Notes: generated by a model from the sequence alone, not told the origin. 6,824 nucleotides of DNA from an uncultured Collinsella sp. (GCA_900551185.1 URVF01000083.1:1-6824), one strand, 5' to 3'; numbered from the stretch's first letter, positions 1-6,063 are shown. A program made the numbers and translations.

Positions 1-373
1 GGCCCGTGGTCTCGGCCAGACGGTCGCACAGCGCGTCCTTGGCGCGCAGGGCCGAGAAGCGCGTGTTGCGCAGCTGCTCGGTCACGCCGCGGGCGGTGAT
101 GGCGATGGTGGCGCCGGGGCGGATGATGGTCTCCCAGGCGATGTCGTAAACGCTATCGTACAGTTCATCGGCATCCTGCGCCTCAAAGCGCCCGAGTACC
201 ACGAACACACGGCTCGCCAGGCGCGACCACAGACAGGCGCGGTAGCCTTCTTCGAGCTCGCCCTCAAATGTAGCGCGGCCCTTCAGCCGGCGAACATGCG
301 AAAGCCCGAGGCGTTTAAGCTCATCGGCGAGTGCGGACTCAAAGCCCTCGGGGCAGCTTGCGTAAAATTCCAT
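1..373 (-). CDS. rlmL: RlmL-like 23S rRNA guanine-N2 methyltransferase, N-terminal fragment (runs off left edge)
   Basis: The minus strand is open from an ATG at 373 to the window edge, giving 124 residues without a stop. The start follows an AGAGAGG ribosome binding site about 6 nt upstream. The protein begins MEFYASCPEGFESALADELK, and residues about 54-64 include WSRLASRVFVVLG, close to the WSRLASRIMLPLG segment I recall from E. coli RlmL (RlmKL). A later QLRNTRFSALRAKDAL stretch matches the RlmL segment leading through the THUMP RNA-binding domain. Only this N-terminal ferredoxin-like/THUMP part is visible; the methyltransferase domain lies outside. The family methylates a guanine of 23S rRNA (G2445 in E. 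coli) using S-adenosylmethionine, in the cytoplasm. Whether this copy also carries the RlmK half (about 700 aa in E. coli) or is a shorter RlmL-only protein cannot be told here. It diverges from the HAD phosphatase gene. Confidence 0.85.
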   Translation of the reverse strand, partial: MEFYASCPEGFESALADELKRLGLSHVRRLKGRATFEGELEEGYRACLWSRLASRVFVVLGRFEAQDADELYDSVYDIAWETIIRPGATIAITARGVTEQLRNTRFSALRAKDALCDRLAETTG

Positions 374-400
374 GGGTGACCTCTCTGGTTGCGTCGCTCC

Positions 401-406
401 ATTATA
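401..406 (-). promoter_or_regulatory. Candidate -10 box for rlmL in the divergent intergenic region
   Basis: On the minus strand these bases read TATAAT, a perfect consensus -10 hexamer. They would place transcription start about 20 nt upstream of the rlmL ATG at 373, leaving room for its ribosome binding site. I see no good -35 hexamer 16-18 bp further upstream and no TGn extension, so the call rests on the -10 alone. On the plus strand, TTGCGT (389-394) and GATACT (412-417) are 17 bp apart and could serve the HAD gene, but both are weak matches. Confidence 0.4.
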
Positions 407-448
407 TGATGGATACTTCGTTTACTCTCGCCCCCGAAAGGAACCCAT

Positions 449-1276
449 ATGATTGATGCGTGCCCCGATTCCGCCGTGCTCTTTTTTGACGTGGACGGCA
501 CGCTGACGTCGTTCGATCCCGACAACATGACCGACAAGGACTTTTCGGCGGTTCACCCCTCGCAGACGGTCGTCGAGGCGTTTCATCGTCTGCGCGACGC
601 GGGACACAAGGCGTTTATCTGCACGGGTCGTCCCCTGTGGCTCATCGCGGACAGCTTGCGTGCGCTCGACCCCGCGGGCATCGTTGCCATGGCAGGCGCC
701 ACGCTCGAGGTCGAGGGCCGCGTGGTGCATGAGGACTGCTTTGACGAAGACATTGTTGCGGAGCTCGCTCGCCGTATGGTCGCGGCAGGGATTGAAGCCT
801 TTTTCGAGACCAACGTGGCTACTTTTGCCCTGGAACCCGCGGGCGTTGAGCAGTCGTCTCTGATCGGCACTTCTGTGGTGCACAGCACCGAGGAAATGCG
901 CGTCGACGGCCGTCTGCGCGTGGGCAAGGTAGGCATCGTCGCGAGCGACCTGGCTCGCGTAGCCAACGATGATGGCTTTATCGATCGCGAGTTTGAGCTG
1001 TGCAACACCGGTGGTCAGAATCGCGAGCTGAGCCCCAAGGGCATCGACAAGGGCGTGGGCGTGGCGCGAGCGCTGGCGTATCTGGGCCGCGAGGGAAATG
1101 CGCGCACCTTTGGCTTTGGTGATTCCGGCAACGATCTGGGTATGCTCGCCGCTGTCGAGACAGCCGTGGCCATGGGCAACGCTATGCCCGAGGTCAAGGC
1201 GGTCGCCGACTACGTGACCGACGATGTCGCACACGACGGTACCGTCACAGCGATGCAGCATTTCGGCCTCATCTAA
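449..1276 (+). CDS. Cof-type HAD-IIB family phosphatase
   Basis: A 275-residue cytoplasmic HAD-superfamily hydrolase of the usual Cof/YidA length. Motif I is DVDGTLT (residues 14-20), with D14 the expected nucleophile and D16 the acid/base. Motif II is the threonine in FICTGRP (T59). The motif III lysine lies in SPKGIDKG (K201 most likely, K197 alternatively). Motif IV is GDSGND (224-229), which binds Mg2+. It is followed by a typical AMGNAMPEVKAVADYVT tail (241-257). The central region, about 84-190, is the C2-type cap that sets substrate choice. Such enzymes dephosphorylate sugar phosphates, flavin precursors or pyridoxal phosphate; substrate cannot be assigned from sequence. The start ATG at 449 follows GAAAGGAA (435-442). 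The gene ends at TAA 1274-1276 and is separated by 193 bp from the transaldolase, so co-transcription is possible but not shown. Confidence 0.93.
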   Translation: MIDACPDSAVLFFDVDGTLTSFDPDNMTDKDFSAVHPSQTVVEAFHRLRDAGHKAFICTGRPLWLIADSLRALDPAGIVAMAGATLEVEGRVVHEDCFDEDIVAELARRMVAAGIEAFFETNVATFALEPAGVEQSSLIGTSVVHSTEEMRVDGRLRVGKVGIVASDLARVANDDGFIDREFELCNTGGQNRELSPKGIDKGVGVARALAYLGREGNARTFGFGDSGNDLGMLAAVETAVAMGNAMPEVKAVADYVTDDVAHDGTVTAMQHFGLI

Positions 1277-1348
1277 TGAATCCCGCGTTCTGACGTTTGC
1301 TCAAACTGCGACTCTTTGCTTTTGCATGCTCAATCGATTTATCAATCC

Positions 1349-1364
1349 AAACACTGAGGTGTTT
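1349..1364. promoter_or_regulatory. Palindromic site upstream of transaldolase (possible operator)
   Basis: AAACAC (1349-1354) and GTGTTT (1359-1364) form a perfect 6 bp inverted repeat around TGAG, in an AT-richer stretch 106-121 bp before the tal start. The size and symmetry fit a dimeric repressor site, but no T-tract follows, so a terminator for the HAD gene is unlikely. The half-site GTGTTTA recurs at 1423-1429. No regulator is identified, and chance occurrence is possible. Confidence 0.25.
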
Positions 1365-1406
1365 ATACCGTTCGCCGAGAAGATAAAAAACCGCAGCTCA
1401 CGCCTT

Positions 1407-1439
1407 GATAAACGTAGGTAAAGTGTTTAGCAGTTTATC
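1407..1439. promoter_or_regulatory. Inverted repeat in tal leader, overlapping a possible -35 box
   Basis: GATAAAC (1407-1413) and GTTTATC (1433-1439) are perfect 7 bp inverted repeats separated by 19 nt, ending 30 nt before the tal ATG. TTGATA at 1405-1410 is five of six to the -35 consensus and overlaps the left arm, but I see no good -10 at 16-18 bp. The arms could be an operator pair or a weak leader RNA stem just upstream of the ribosome binding site. Confidence 0.25.
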
Positions 1440-1469
1440 GGCCGTATGCTAACGAAAGGAATCAGGCAG

Positions 1470-2174
1470 ATGGCAATCAAGGTGTTCGCTGACGGTGCAA
1501 ACCTCGAGGGCATGCTCGACATGTACGAGAACGGCAACGTTCAGGGTTTCACGACCAACCCGTCCCTTATGAAGAAGGGCGGCGTGACGGATTACCGCGC
1601 GTTTGCCAAGGAGGTCCTGGCCCACATCACCGACGTTTCCGTCTCGTTTGAGGTCTTTGCCGACGACGTCGAGACCATGGAGGCTGAGGCTCGCGAGATC
1701 GCTACCTGGGCCGAGAACGTCTACGTCAAGATCCCGTGCGTGACCACCAAGGGCGAGTCCACCGCCGAGCTGGTCCACAAGCTTTCGGCCGACGGCATCA
1801 AGGTCAACGTCACCACTATCTTTACGCCTAAGCAGGTCGATGAGATGGTCGAGGCCGTTGACGCCGAGACGCCGTCCATCATTTCGCTCTTTGCCGGCCG
1901 CATCGCCGATACCGGCGTCGACCCCATTCCGTTTATGACGGAGTCGGTCAAGAAGGCCGCCGCCAAGCCCAACTGCGAGGTCCTGTGGGCGTCCACGCGC
2001 GAGCTCATCAACATTTACCAGGCGGAAGGATGCGGTTGCCAGATCATCACGGTGCCCAACAACATCCTGGCCAAGCGTAAGAACATCGGCCGCGATCCGT
2101 ACGAGGTCTCGCTCGACACCGTCCGCGGCTTTGCCAAGGATATCGCCTCGCTCGGTTTCCATATCCTGCCGTAA
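1470..2174 (+). CDS. tal: Transaldolase, short Staphylococcus-type
   Basis: This 234-residue protein is a class I Schiff-base aldolase. It moves a dihydroxyacetone unit between sedoheptulose 7-phosphate and glyceraldehyde 3-phosphate, giving erythrose 4-phosphate and fructose 6-phosphate (non-oxidative pentose phosphate pathway, cytoplasm). Visible motifs are FADGA (D8), GFTTNPS (26-32, N30), SFEVFADD (E61), YVKIP with the Schiff-base lysine K87, VNVTTIF (T115), SLFAGRIADTG (S139, R144) and WASTREL (S175, R177). They line up with the active-site order of E. coli TalB. The whole chain resembles the Staphylococcus transaldolase as I recall it, which has the same FADGA, TTNPSLM and FAGRIADTGVDP segments. 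Fructose-6-phosphate aldolase activity is the main alternative. An in-frame ATG exists at 1446, but the ATG at 1470 fits the family N-terminus (MAIKVFADGA) and sits 9 nt after AAAGGA (1455-1460). Convergent with tex. Confidence 0.93.
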   Translation: MAIKVFADGANLEGMLDMYENGNVQGFTTNPSLMKKGGVTDYRAFAKEVLAHITDVSVSFEVFADDVETMEAEAREIATWAENVYVKIPCVTTKGESTAELVHKLSADGIKVNVTTIFTPKQVDEMVEAVDAETPSIISLFAGRIADTGVDPIPFMTESVKKAAAKPNCEVLWASTRELINIYQAEGCGCQIITVPNNILAKRKNIGRDPYEVSLDTVRGFAKDIASLGFHILP

Positions 2175-2204
2175 CGCGAGCACTGGCTGCGCCGCGGGTT
2201 GTTC

Positions 2205-2276
2205 GTCCCGGCCTTTCCTTTCCCTATCGCTCACGCGCTTCGCGAGGGTCGCGCTAGGCAAAGGAAAGGCCGGGGC
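2205..2276. repeat. Long interrupted hairpin (22-position arms)
   Basis: Arms 2205-2226 and 2255-2276 pair at 21 of 22 positions. There is one C-C mismatch (2222/2259) and one G-T wobble; the core CCCGGCCTTTCCTTT / AAAGGAAAGGCCGGG is a perfect 15 bp match. The 28-nt loop holds a second small stem, CGCG-CTT-CGCG (2234-2244). Neither flank has a T-run, so it does not look like a standard rho-independent terminator. It starts 31 nt after the tal stop and could be an mRNA 3'-end stabiliser, a REP-like extragenic palindrome or part of a small RNA. Confidence 0.7.
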
Positions 2277-2377
2277 TGCCGACACGAGCTTGCCGGTAGG
2301 TTGGTGATCGGCCTCCAATCCTGCCGTGGGCAAAGGTACCCCCGCCTGCGACGTGCAAAATTGAGAGTATTCAGCAA

Positions 2378-2400
2378 GGTAAAGATTTTTACCAGCTGGT
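2378..2400. repeat. Two overlapping small palindromes
   Basis: GGTAAA (2378-2383) pairs with TTTACC (2388-2393) around GATT. It overlaps the perfect 10 bp palindrome ACCAGCTGGT (2391-2400), the two sharing ACC. They sit directly inside the left arm of the 30-nt inverted repeat. The arrangement could be alternative RNA stems or a binding site; chance cannot be excluded for units this short. Confidence 0.35.
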
Positions 2401-2410
2401 TGAAGCACGG

Positions 2411-2466
2411 AACAGCCCCCGTTTTGGCTCTGACGACGCTAAAACGGGGGCTGTTTTTTGCTTTTT
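2411..2466 (+). terminator. Strong rho-independent terminator for tal
   Basis: AACAGCCCCCGTTTT (2411-2425) pairs perfectly with AAAACGGGGGCTGTT (2441-2455). The stem extends inward three more pairs (GGC with GCT, one G-T wobble) to 18 bp with a 9-nt loop. On the plus strand it runs into TTTT-GC-TTTTT (2456-2466), a good release tract. On the minus strand only TTCC follows, so it should act mainly on plus-strand transcripts and only weakly on tex. It lies about 240 nt after the tal stop, leaving a long 3' untranslated region. Confidence 0.92.
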
Positions 2467-2554
2467 CGTCTCTGAGGGGCATCCGGAACGGTGGAATTTG
2501 CAGAATACTCGCGATTTTGCACGTCGCGTGAGGGGGGACCCTTGCTTTGGCGGT

Positions 2555-4702
2555 TTACTTCCCCTGCACCATGGTGAGGGAGATTTTTTTGCGGTCGCGA
2601 TCGACCTTCTCGACCCACACCTTTACCGTGTCGCCGACGCGCACGACATCACTCGGGTGCTTGACGAAGCGGTTGGCCAGTTTGGAGATATGCACGAGGC
2701 CGTCCTGATGTACGCCCACGTCGACGAAGGCGCCAAAGTCCACAACGTTGCGCACCGTGCCCTTGAGCTCCATGCCGGGCTCCAGGTCGTCGATGGAAAG
2801 CGCTGAGCGGCTAAAGACCACCTCGGGCGCGTCGTCGCGCGGGTCGCGACCGGGCTTCTTGAGCTCGTTGACAATGTCGATGAGCGTGAGGGTACCGCAG
2901 CCCAGGTCGCTTGCCAGCGCCGAGATGCTGCCCAGGCGGCGCTCGATGTCGGGCACGCCGCCGCGGCTGAGCTCACTGGCTTTAACGCCTGCGCGCTCCA
3001 GGACGGCCGTGGCTACCTCGTAGCTCTCGGGGTGGACGCTTGTCGCGTCGAGCGGGTTCTTGCCACCGCTGATGCGCAGGAAGCCCGCGGCGTTGAGATA
3101 TGCCTTGGGTCCCAGTTTGGGGACCTTTTTAAGCTGGCGGCGATCGGTAAAGGCACCGTTTTCCTCGCGGTAGGCCACGATATTCTTGGCCACGCTCGGC
3201 GTGATGCCCGATACGTATCCCAGCAGGCTCGCGCTCGCGGTGTTGACGTCGACGCCCACGCGGTTGACGACGTCTTCCACCACGTGGCCCAGGGTGCGCG
3301 AAAGCTCGGCCTGGTCAAGGTCGTGCTGGTACTGGCCAACGCCGATGGACTGGGGCGGAATCTTGACGAGCTCTGCCAACGGGTCTTGCAAGCGGCGGCC
3401 CAGGCTCATGGCGCCACGCACGGTGACGTCCAGATCGGGATACTCCTGGCTGGCGAGCTCGGAGGCGGAGTACACCGACGCGCCGGCCTCGTTGACGATG
3501 GTGTATCGCAGCTCAGGCGCCTGCTCGGCGATGAACTCCGAGACGACTTCCTCGGTCTCGCGGCTGGCGGTGCCATTGCCGATGACGATGGTGTTGACGC
3601 CGTCCTTCTTGACGAGGCGGGCGAGCTCGCGCTTGGTGCCGGCGACGTCGTGGCGCGGCTTGGTGGGGTAGACCACGCCGTGGTCGAGCAGCTTGCCGGT
3701 CTCGTCCATGACGGCGACCTTGCAGCCGGTGCGGTAGCCCGGATCGAGCGCGAGCACGCGGGCGCCGCGCACGGGGCGTGCCGAGAGCAGGCCCTCGAGA
3801 TTCTTGGCAAAGACATTGATGGCCTCGGTCTGCGCGCGGACGGTGAGTTTGGCGCGGGCCTCGCGCTCCAGCGAGGGGGCCATGAGGCGCTTGTAACCGT
3901 CAGCGATGGCGGCATCGAAGATGGGAGCAAACACGCCCTGGCGTCGGGGCCAACGGCTGCCGAGGCGTGCCGTGGCGGCAGCGCCGTCGACGTTCACGCG
4001 CACGCGGAGCTTGCCCTCGCGATCGCCGCGGTCGATAGCCAGCACGCGGTGGTTGGGTATACGGCGCAGCGGCTCGTCAAAGTTGTAGTAGGGCTCGTAG
4101 GGGGTCTTCTCCGCAGGGTCGGTGGCTTCGACGACGATATCGGCAGTGTTTTGCGTAAAGGCGCGCAGGTCGGCGACGTTCTCGGGGTCCTCGGCTACCG
4201 TCTCGGCCACGATGTCCGCCGCGCCGGCGAGCGCCTTCTCGGGCGTGTCGAAGCCGGCTTCCTCGTTGACGTAGGCCGCGGCGGCGTCGAGCGCGCTGCC
4301 CTTGGCCGAGGCCTGCATGATGATCATGTTGGCGAGCGGCTCCAGGCCTGCCTCGCGGGCCTTCTGCGCGCGGGTCATGCGCTTTTTGCGGTAGGGCTTG
4401 TAGAGGTCCTCGACACGCTGGAGCTGCGTGGCCTCGCGAATCTGCTGCTCGAGTTCGGGCGTGAGTTTGCCCTGGGCGTCGATGAGCAGGATGACGTCCT
4501 CTTTACGCTGCTCAAGATTGCGCAGGTAGGACAGGCGCTCGTCGAGCGCGCGCAGGGCGACGTCGTCCATACCGCCCGTTGCTTCCTTGCGGTAGCGCGA
4601 AATAAAGGGGATGGTGTTGCCCTCGTCGATGAGCTTGACGGCCGCCTCGATGTTGGCGGCCTTAAGGTTGAGCTCGCGGGCGAGCTGGGCGATAAGATCC
4701 AT
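2555..4702 (-). CDS. tex: Transcription accessory protein Tex (S1 RNA-binding)
   Basis: A 715-residue protein, somewhat shorter than the roughly 780-residue Tex of Gammaproteobacteria. The helical Tex N-domain covers about 1-190 (TIPFISRYRKEATGGMDD near 30-47; RVEDLYKPYRKKRMTRAQKA near 96-115). A YqgF/RNase H-like domain includes LALDPGYRTG (317-326), IGNGTASRETE (374-384) and VNEAGASVYSASELA (403-417). Helix-hairpin-helix segments follow (GVDVNTASASLLGYVSGI at 483-500; LKKVPKLGPKAYLNAAGF at 524-541). A C-terminal S1 domain spans about 645-712 (GTVRNVVDFGAFVDVGVHQD through DRDRKKISLTM). Tex binds nucleic acid and is implicated in transcription elongation and stress or toxin-gene expression; its biochemical role is not settled. 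The frame is open upstream to 4882, but the start at 4702 (MDLIAQLARELN) follows AAGGAG and matches the family N-terminus. It appears monocistronic and converges on tal. Confidence 0.97.
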   Translation of the reverse strand: MDLIAQLARELNLKAANIEAAVKLIDEGNTIPFISRYRKEATGGMDDVALRALDERLSYLRNLEQRKEDVILLIDAQGKLTPELEQQIREATQLQRVEDLYKPYRKKRMTRAQKAREAGLEPLANMIIMQASAKGSALDAAAAYVNEEAGFDTPEKALAGAADIVAETVAEDPENVADLRAFTQNTADIVVEATDPAEKTPYEPYYNFDEPLRRIPNHRVLAIDRGDREGKLRVRVNVDGAAATARLGSRWPRRQGVFAPIFDAAIADGYKRLMAPSLEREARAKLTVRAQTEAINVFAKNLEGLLSARPVRGARVLALDPGYRTGCKVAVMDETGKLLDHGVVYPTKPRHDVAGTKRELARLVKKDGVNTIVIGNGTASRETEEVVSEFIAEQAPELRYTIVNEAGASVYSASELASQEYPDLDVTVRGAMSLGRRLQDPLAELVKIPPQSIGVGQYQHDLDQAELSRTLGHVVEDVVNRVGVDVNTASASLLGYVSGITPSVAKNIVAYREENGAFTDRRQLKKVPKLGPKAYLNAAGFLRISGGKNPLDATSVHPESYEVATAVLERAGVKASELSRGGVPDIERRLGSISALASDLGCGTLTLIDIVNELKKPGRDPRDDAPEVVFSRSALSIDDLEPGMELKGTVRNVVDFGAFVDVGVHQDGLVHISKLANRFVKHPSDVVRVGDTVKVWVEKVDRDRKKISLTMVQGK

Positions 4703-4783
4703 GGGACTCCTTGCGTTTAAGGTGCGTTTGCAGCACAGGGCTACCAAGGATACCACCCGCCACTCCACCCAAGTAGTCATTTT

Positions 4784-4822
4784 GGGATGGGGCTCTTTTA
4801 GCCACTTTTGCCGCCCCGTCCC
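4784..4822. repeat. Imperfect hairpin in the tex upstream region
   Basis: GGGATGGGGC (4784-4793) and GCCCCGTCCC (4813-4822) pair over 10 positions with one G-T wobble on the plus strand (a C-A mismatch on the minus strand), around a 19-nt loop. No T-run follows in either direction. It lies about 80-120 bp upstream of the tex start, between that gene and the terminator of the preceding unit. I could not identify a convincing tex promoter in 4703-4845. Confidence 0.3.
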
Positions 4823-4845
4823 AGAAAAATCGCCGGCAAGGTACC

Positions 4846-4880
4846 AAAAAGCCCCGCGGGCAGGAGGCTGCTCGCGGGGC
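4846..4880 (-). terminator. Rho-independent terminator of the oxidoreductase unit
   Basis: Read on the minus strand, GCCCCGCGAGCAG pairs with CTGCCCGCGGGGC over 13 positions (one G-T wobble) around a 4-nt loop and is followed immediately by TTTTT (4846-4850). It lies about 75 nt past the oxidoreductase stop and upstream of tex, so tex is likely transcribed separately from the transporter-oxidoreductase unit. Confidence 0.9.
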
Positions 4881-4954
4881 AAAGAAGAGGGGCTTGTTGG
4901 TGGCGGACCGAAGGGTTCGGCATGGGGGTTTCTGCCGCGGTCGCTCTTAAGGCA

Positions 4955-5995
4955 TTACAGCTCGACGAGCTGGCCGGTCTCGGCGGCCTCCTTGATAGCG
5001 TTAAGCAGCGTGAGCGTCTTGACGTTATCGGCGGGGGTCACGACGGGCTCGACCTCGCGGCGGACGACCTTCACAAAGTGCTTGAGCTGCATCTTGTGCG
5101 GCAGCGCCGGGTCCACGGCCGGGATCTCCATCTGCAGCGGCTTGTGCCAGTTAGAGGCGCCGTCGTAGGAGAACTGGTGCAGGCGGGGCAGCGACAGGGC
5201 GCCCTTAGTGCCGCCGATAAAGTAGGCGTCGGCGTTGAAGGGGCGGTACTGCGGATCCTCGCGAGCGGTTGCCTCCCAGTTCCAGGGGCTGGCGGTGGCG
5301 TCGGAGATGGTCATGCTCGCAAGCGCGCCATCGGCAAAACGGACGTTGACCACGGCGGAGTCCTCGGTCTCAAAACCGCGGGCGGCGCTGGACTGCATAC
5401 CCTGGACGGCAACGGGCTCGCCCAGCAGGTAGCGGAGCAGGTCGACGTCGTGAACCAGGTTGACCAGGATCGGGCCGGCACCCTTCTTACGGCGCCACTC
5501 GACGTCGAAGTACTCGTCATTCTTATAGATCATGTAGTGGAAGCTCGACACGGTGAGCTTGCCCAGCTCGCCGGACTCGATGATCTCCTTGGCCTTGTTG
5601 ACGAAGGGGTTGTGGCGACGGTGCTGACCTACGAGCACGGGCACGCCGGCGGTCTCGGCCTCGGCGGCGAAGGCCTGGGCATCCTCGAGATCGTTGGAGA
5701 TCGGCTTTTCGACCAGCGGCACGATGTTGCGCTTCACGGCCTCGCGGGCAACGCCCAGGTGCAGGTCGTTGGGGGTGGCGATAATGACGGCCTCGGGCTT
5801 GACCTCGTCCATCATCTGAGCGGGATCGGTGTAAAACGGCACGCCGGCGGCCTCGGCCGTGGCGCGGGCGCCCTCAAAGGCGTCGGCGATGGCGACGAGC
5901 TCGGCCTCGGGCTCCTCGGTGACAAAGCGGATGTGGTTGCGGCCCATGGCGCCGGCGCCGATAACGGCGATGCGGACGGGGTTGAGCTCAGACAT
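4955..5995 (-). CDS. Gfo/Idh/MocA family NAD(P)-dependent oxidoreductase
   Basis: A 346-residue cytoplasmic dehydrogenase of typical family length. The N-terminal Rossmann fold has VIGAGAMGRNH (11-21), with the GxGxxG loop at 13-18. An acidic residue ends strand 2 (AIAD, D38), which usually favours NAD over NADP. ATPNDLH (73-79) and VEKPIS (95-100) follow, with K97 the conserved catalytic lysine. The C-terminal alpha/beta domain (about 125-340) contains QHRRHNP (124-130) and a VHDVDLLRYLLG helix (181-192), with H182 in the usual catalytic histidine position. By my alignment, the aspartate normally four residues before that histidine is V178. Family members oxidise sugars, inositols, polyols or related acids, or reduce keto forms; substrate is unassigned. 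The start at 5995 follows AAGGAG at 5 nt spacing. It lies 68 bp after an OFA-type transporter on the same strand, suggesting uptake and first oxidation of one substrate. Confidence 0.93.
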   Translation of the reverse strand: MSELNPVRIAVIGAGAMGRNHIRFVTEEPEAELVAIADAFEGARATAEAAGVPFYTDPAQMMDEVKPEAVIIATPNDLHLGVAREAVKRNIVPLVEKPISNDLEDAQAFAAEAETAGVPVLVGQHRRHNPFVNKAKEIIESGELGKLTVSSFHYMIYKNDEYFDVEWRRKKGAGPILVNLVHDVDLLRYLLGEPVAVQGMQSSAARGFETEDSAVVNVRFADGALASMTISDATASPWNWEATAREDPQYRPFNADAYFIGGTKGALSLPRLHQFSYDGASNWHKPLQMEIPAVDPALPHKMQLKHFVKVVRREVEPVVTPADNVKTLTLLNAIKEAAETGQLVEL

Positions 5996-6024
5996 TTCGA
6001 CTCCTTAATACTGGTGACCGGTGA

Positions 6025-6055
6025 ATGCGACAAAGGGGCTGTCCCTTTGTCGCAT
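6025..6055. repeat. Perfect 13 bp hairpin between transporter and oxidoreductase
   Basis: ATGCGACAAAGGG (6025-6037) and CCCTTTGTCGCAT (6043-6055) are perfect inverted repeats around the 5-nt loop GCTGT. No T-tract follows on either strand, so it is not a typical terminator. It fills most of the 68 bp gap between two same-strand genes, ending about 30 nt before the oxidoreductase ribosome binding site on the mRNA. It may be a REP-like extragenic palindrome or an RNA processing or stability stem that sets the relative expression of the two genes. Confidence 0.75.
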
Positions 6056-6063
6056 CGGTAAAA

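Larger units (their letters stand above)
2348..2527. repeat. 30-nt inverted repeat pair bracketing the tal terminator
   Basis: The left arm (2348-2377) and the reverse complement of the right arm (2498-2527) match at 27 of 30 positions; both contain GCGACGTGCAAAAT and GAGTATTC. The arms enclose about 120 bp including the terminator hairpin. No transposase, target-site duplication or coding sequence lies between them. The structure could be a small non-autonomous repeat element, or two oppositely oriented copies of a protein-binding or dispersed motif. Confidence 0.65.
2175..2554. other. 380 bp non-coding region between convergent tal and tex
   Basis: I find no credible gene here; the open frames crossing it show no family motif and no convincing ribosome binding site. 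It holds, in order: a long interrupted hairpin (2205-2276); a 30-nt inverted repeat pair (2348-2377 and 2498-2527) enclosing two small palindromes (2378-2400); and a strong terminator (2411-2466). The region is richer in secondary structure than two convergent genes need, and may contain dispersed repeats or a small RNA. Confidence 0.7.

Noticed and set aside
422..1261. A 279-codon minus-strand ORF opposite the HAD phosphatase
   Set aside because: The plus-strand frame carries all four HAD motifs; the antisense frame has none and would extend into the divergent promoter region.
1449..2408. A 319-codon minus-strand ORF opposite the transaldolase
   Set aside because: It has no recognisable domain, spans the structured non-coding gap, and overlaps a gene whose active-site residues are all in place.
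2199..2531. A 110-codon plus-strand ORF in the tal-tex gap
   Set aside because: It runs through the long hairpin and the terminator, has no ribosome binding site I can see, and its Arg/Phe/Pro-rich product matches nothing I recognise.
3032..4720. A 562-codon plus-strand ORF lying opposite tex
   Set aside because: It is antisense to a gene with clear Tex domains, shows no family motif, and is rich in Ala/Gly/Val/Asp as expected when a high-GC gene is read in the complementary frame.
4908..4920. A CCGAA-GGG-TTCGG hairpin just after the oxidoreductase stop
   Set aside because: Only 5 bp with no T-tract; a far stronger terminator lies at 4846-4880.
4808..6061. A 417-codon plus-strand ORF opposite the oxidoreductase
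   Set aside because: It crosses a terminator and an intercistronic hairpin and is antisense to a well-supported Gfo/Idh/MocA gene; its composition is that of a shadow frame.
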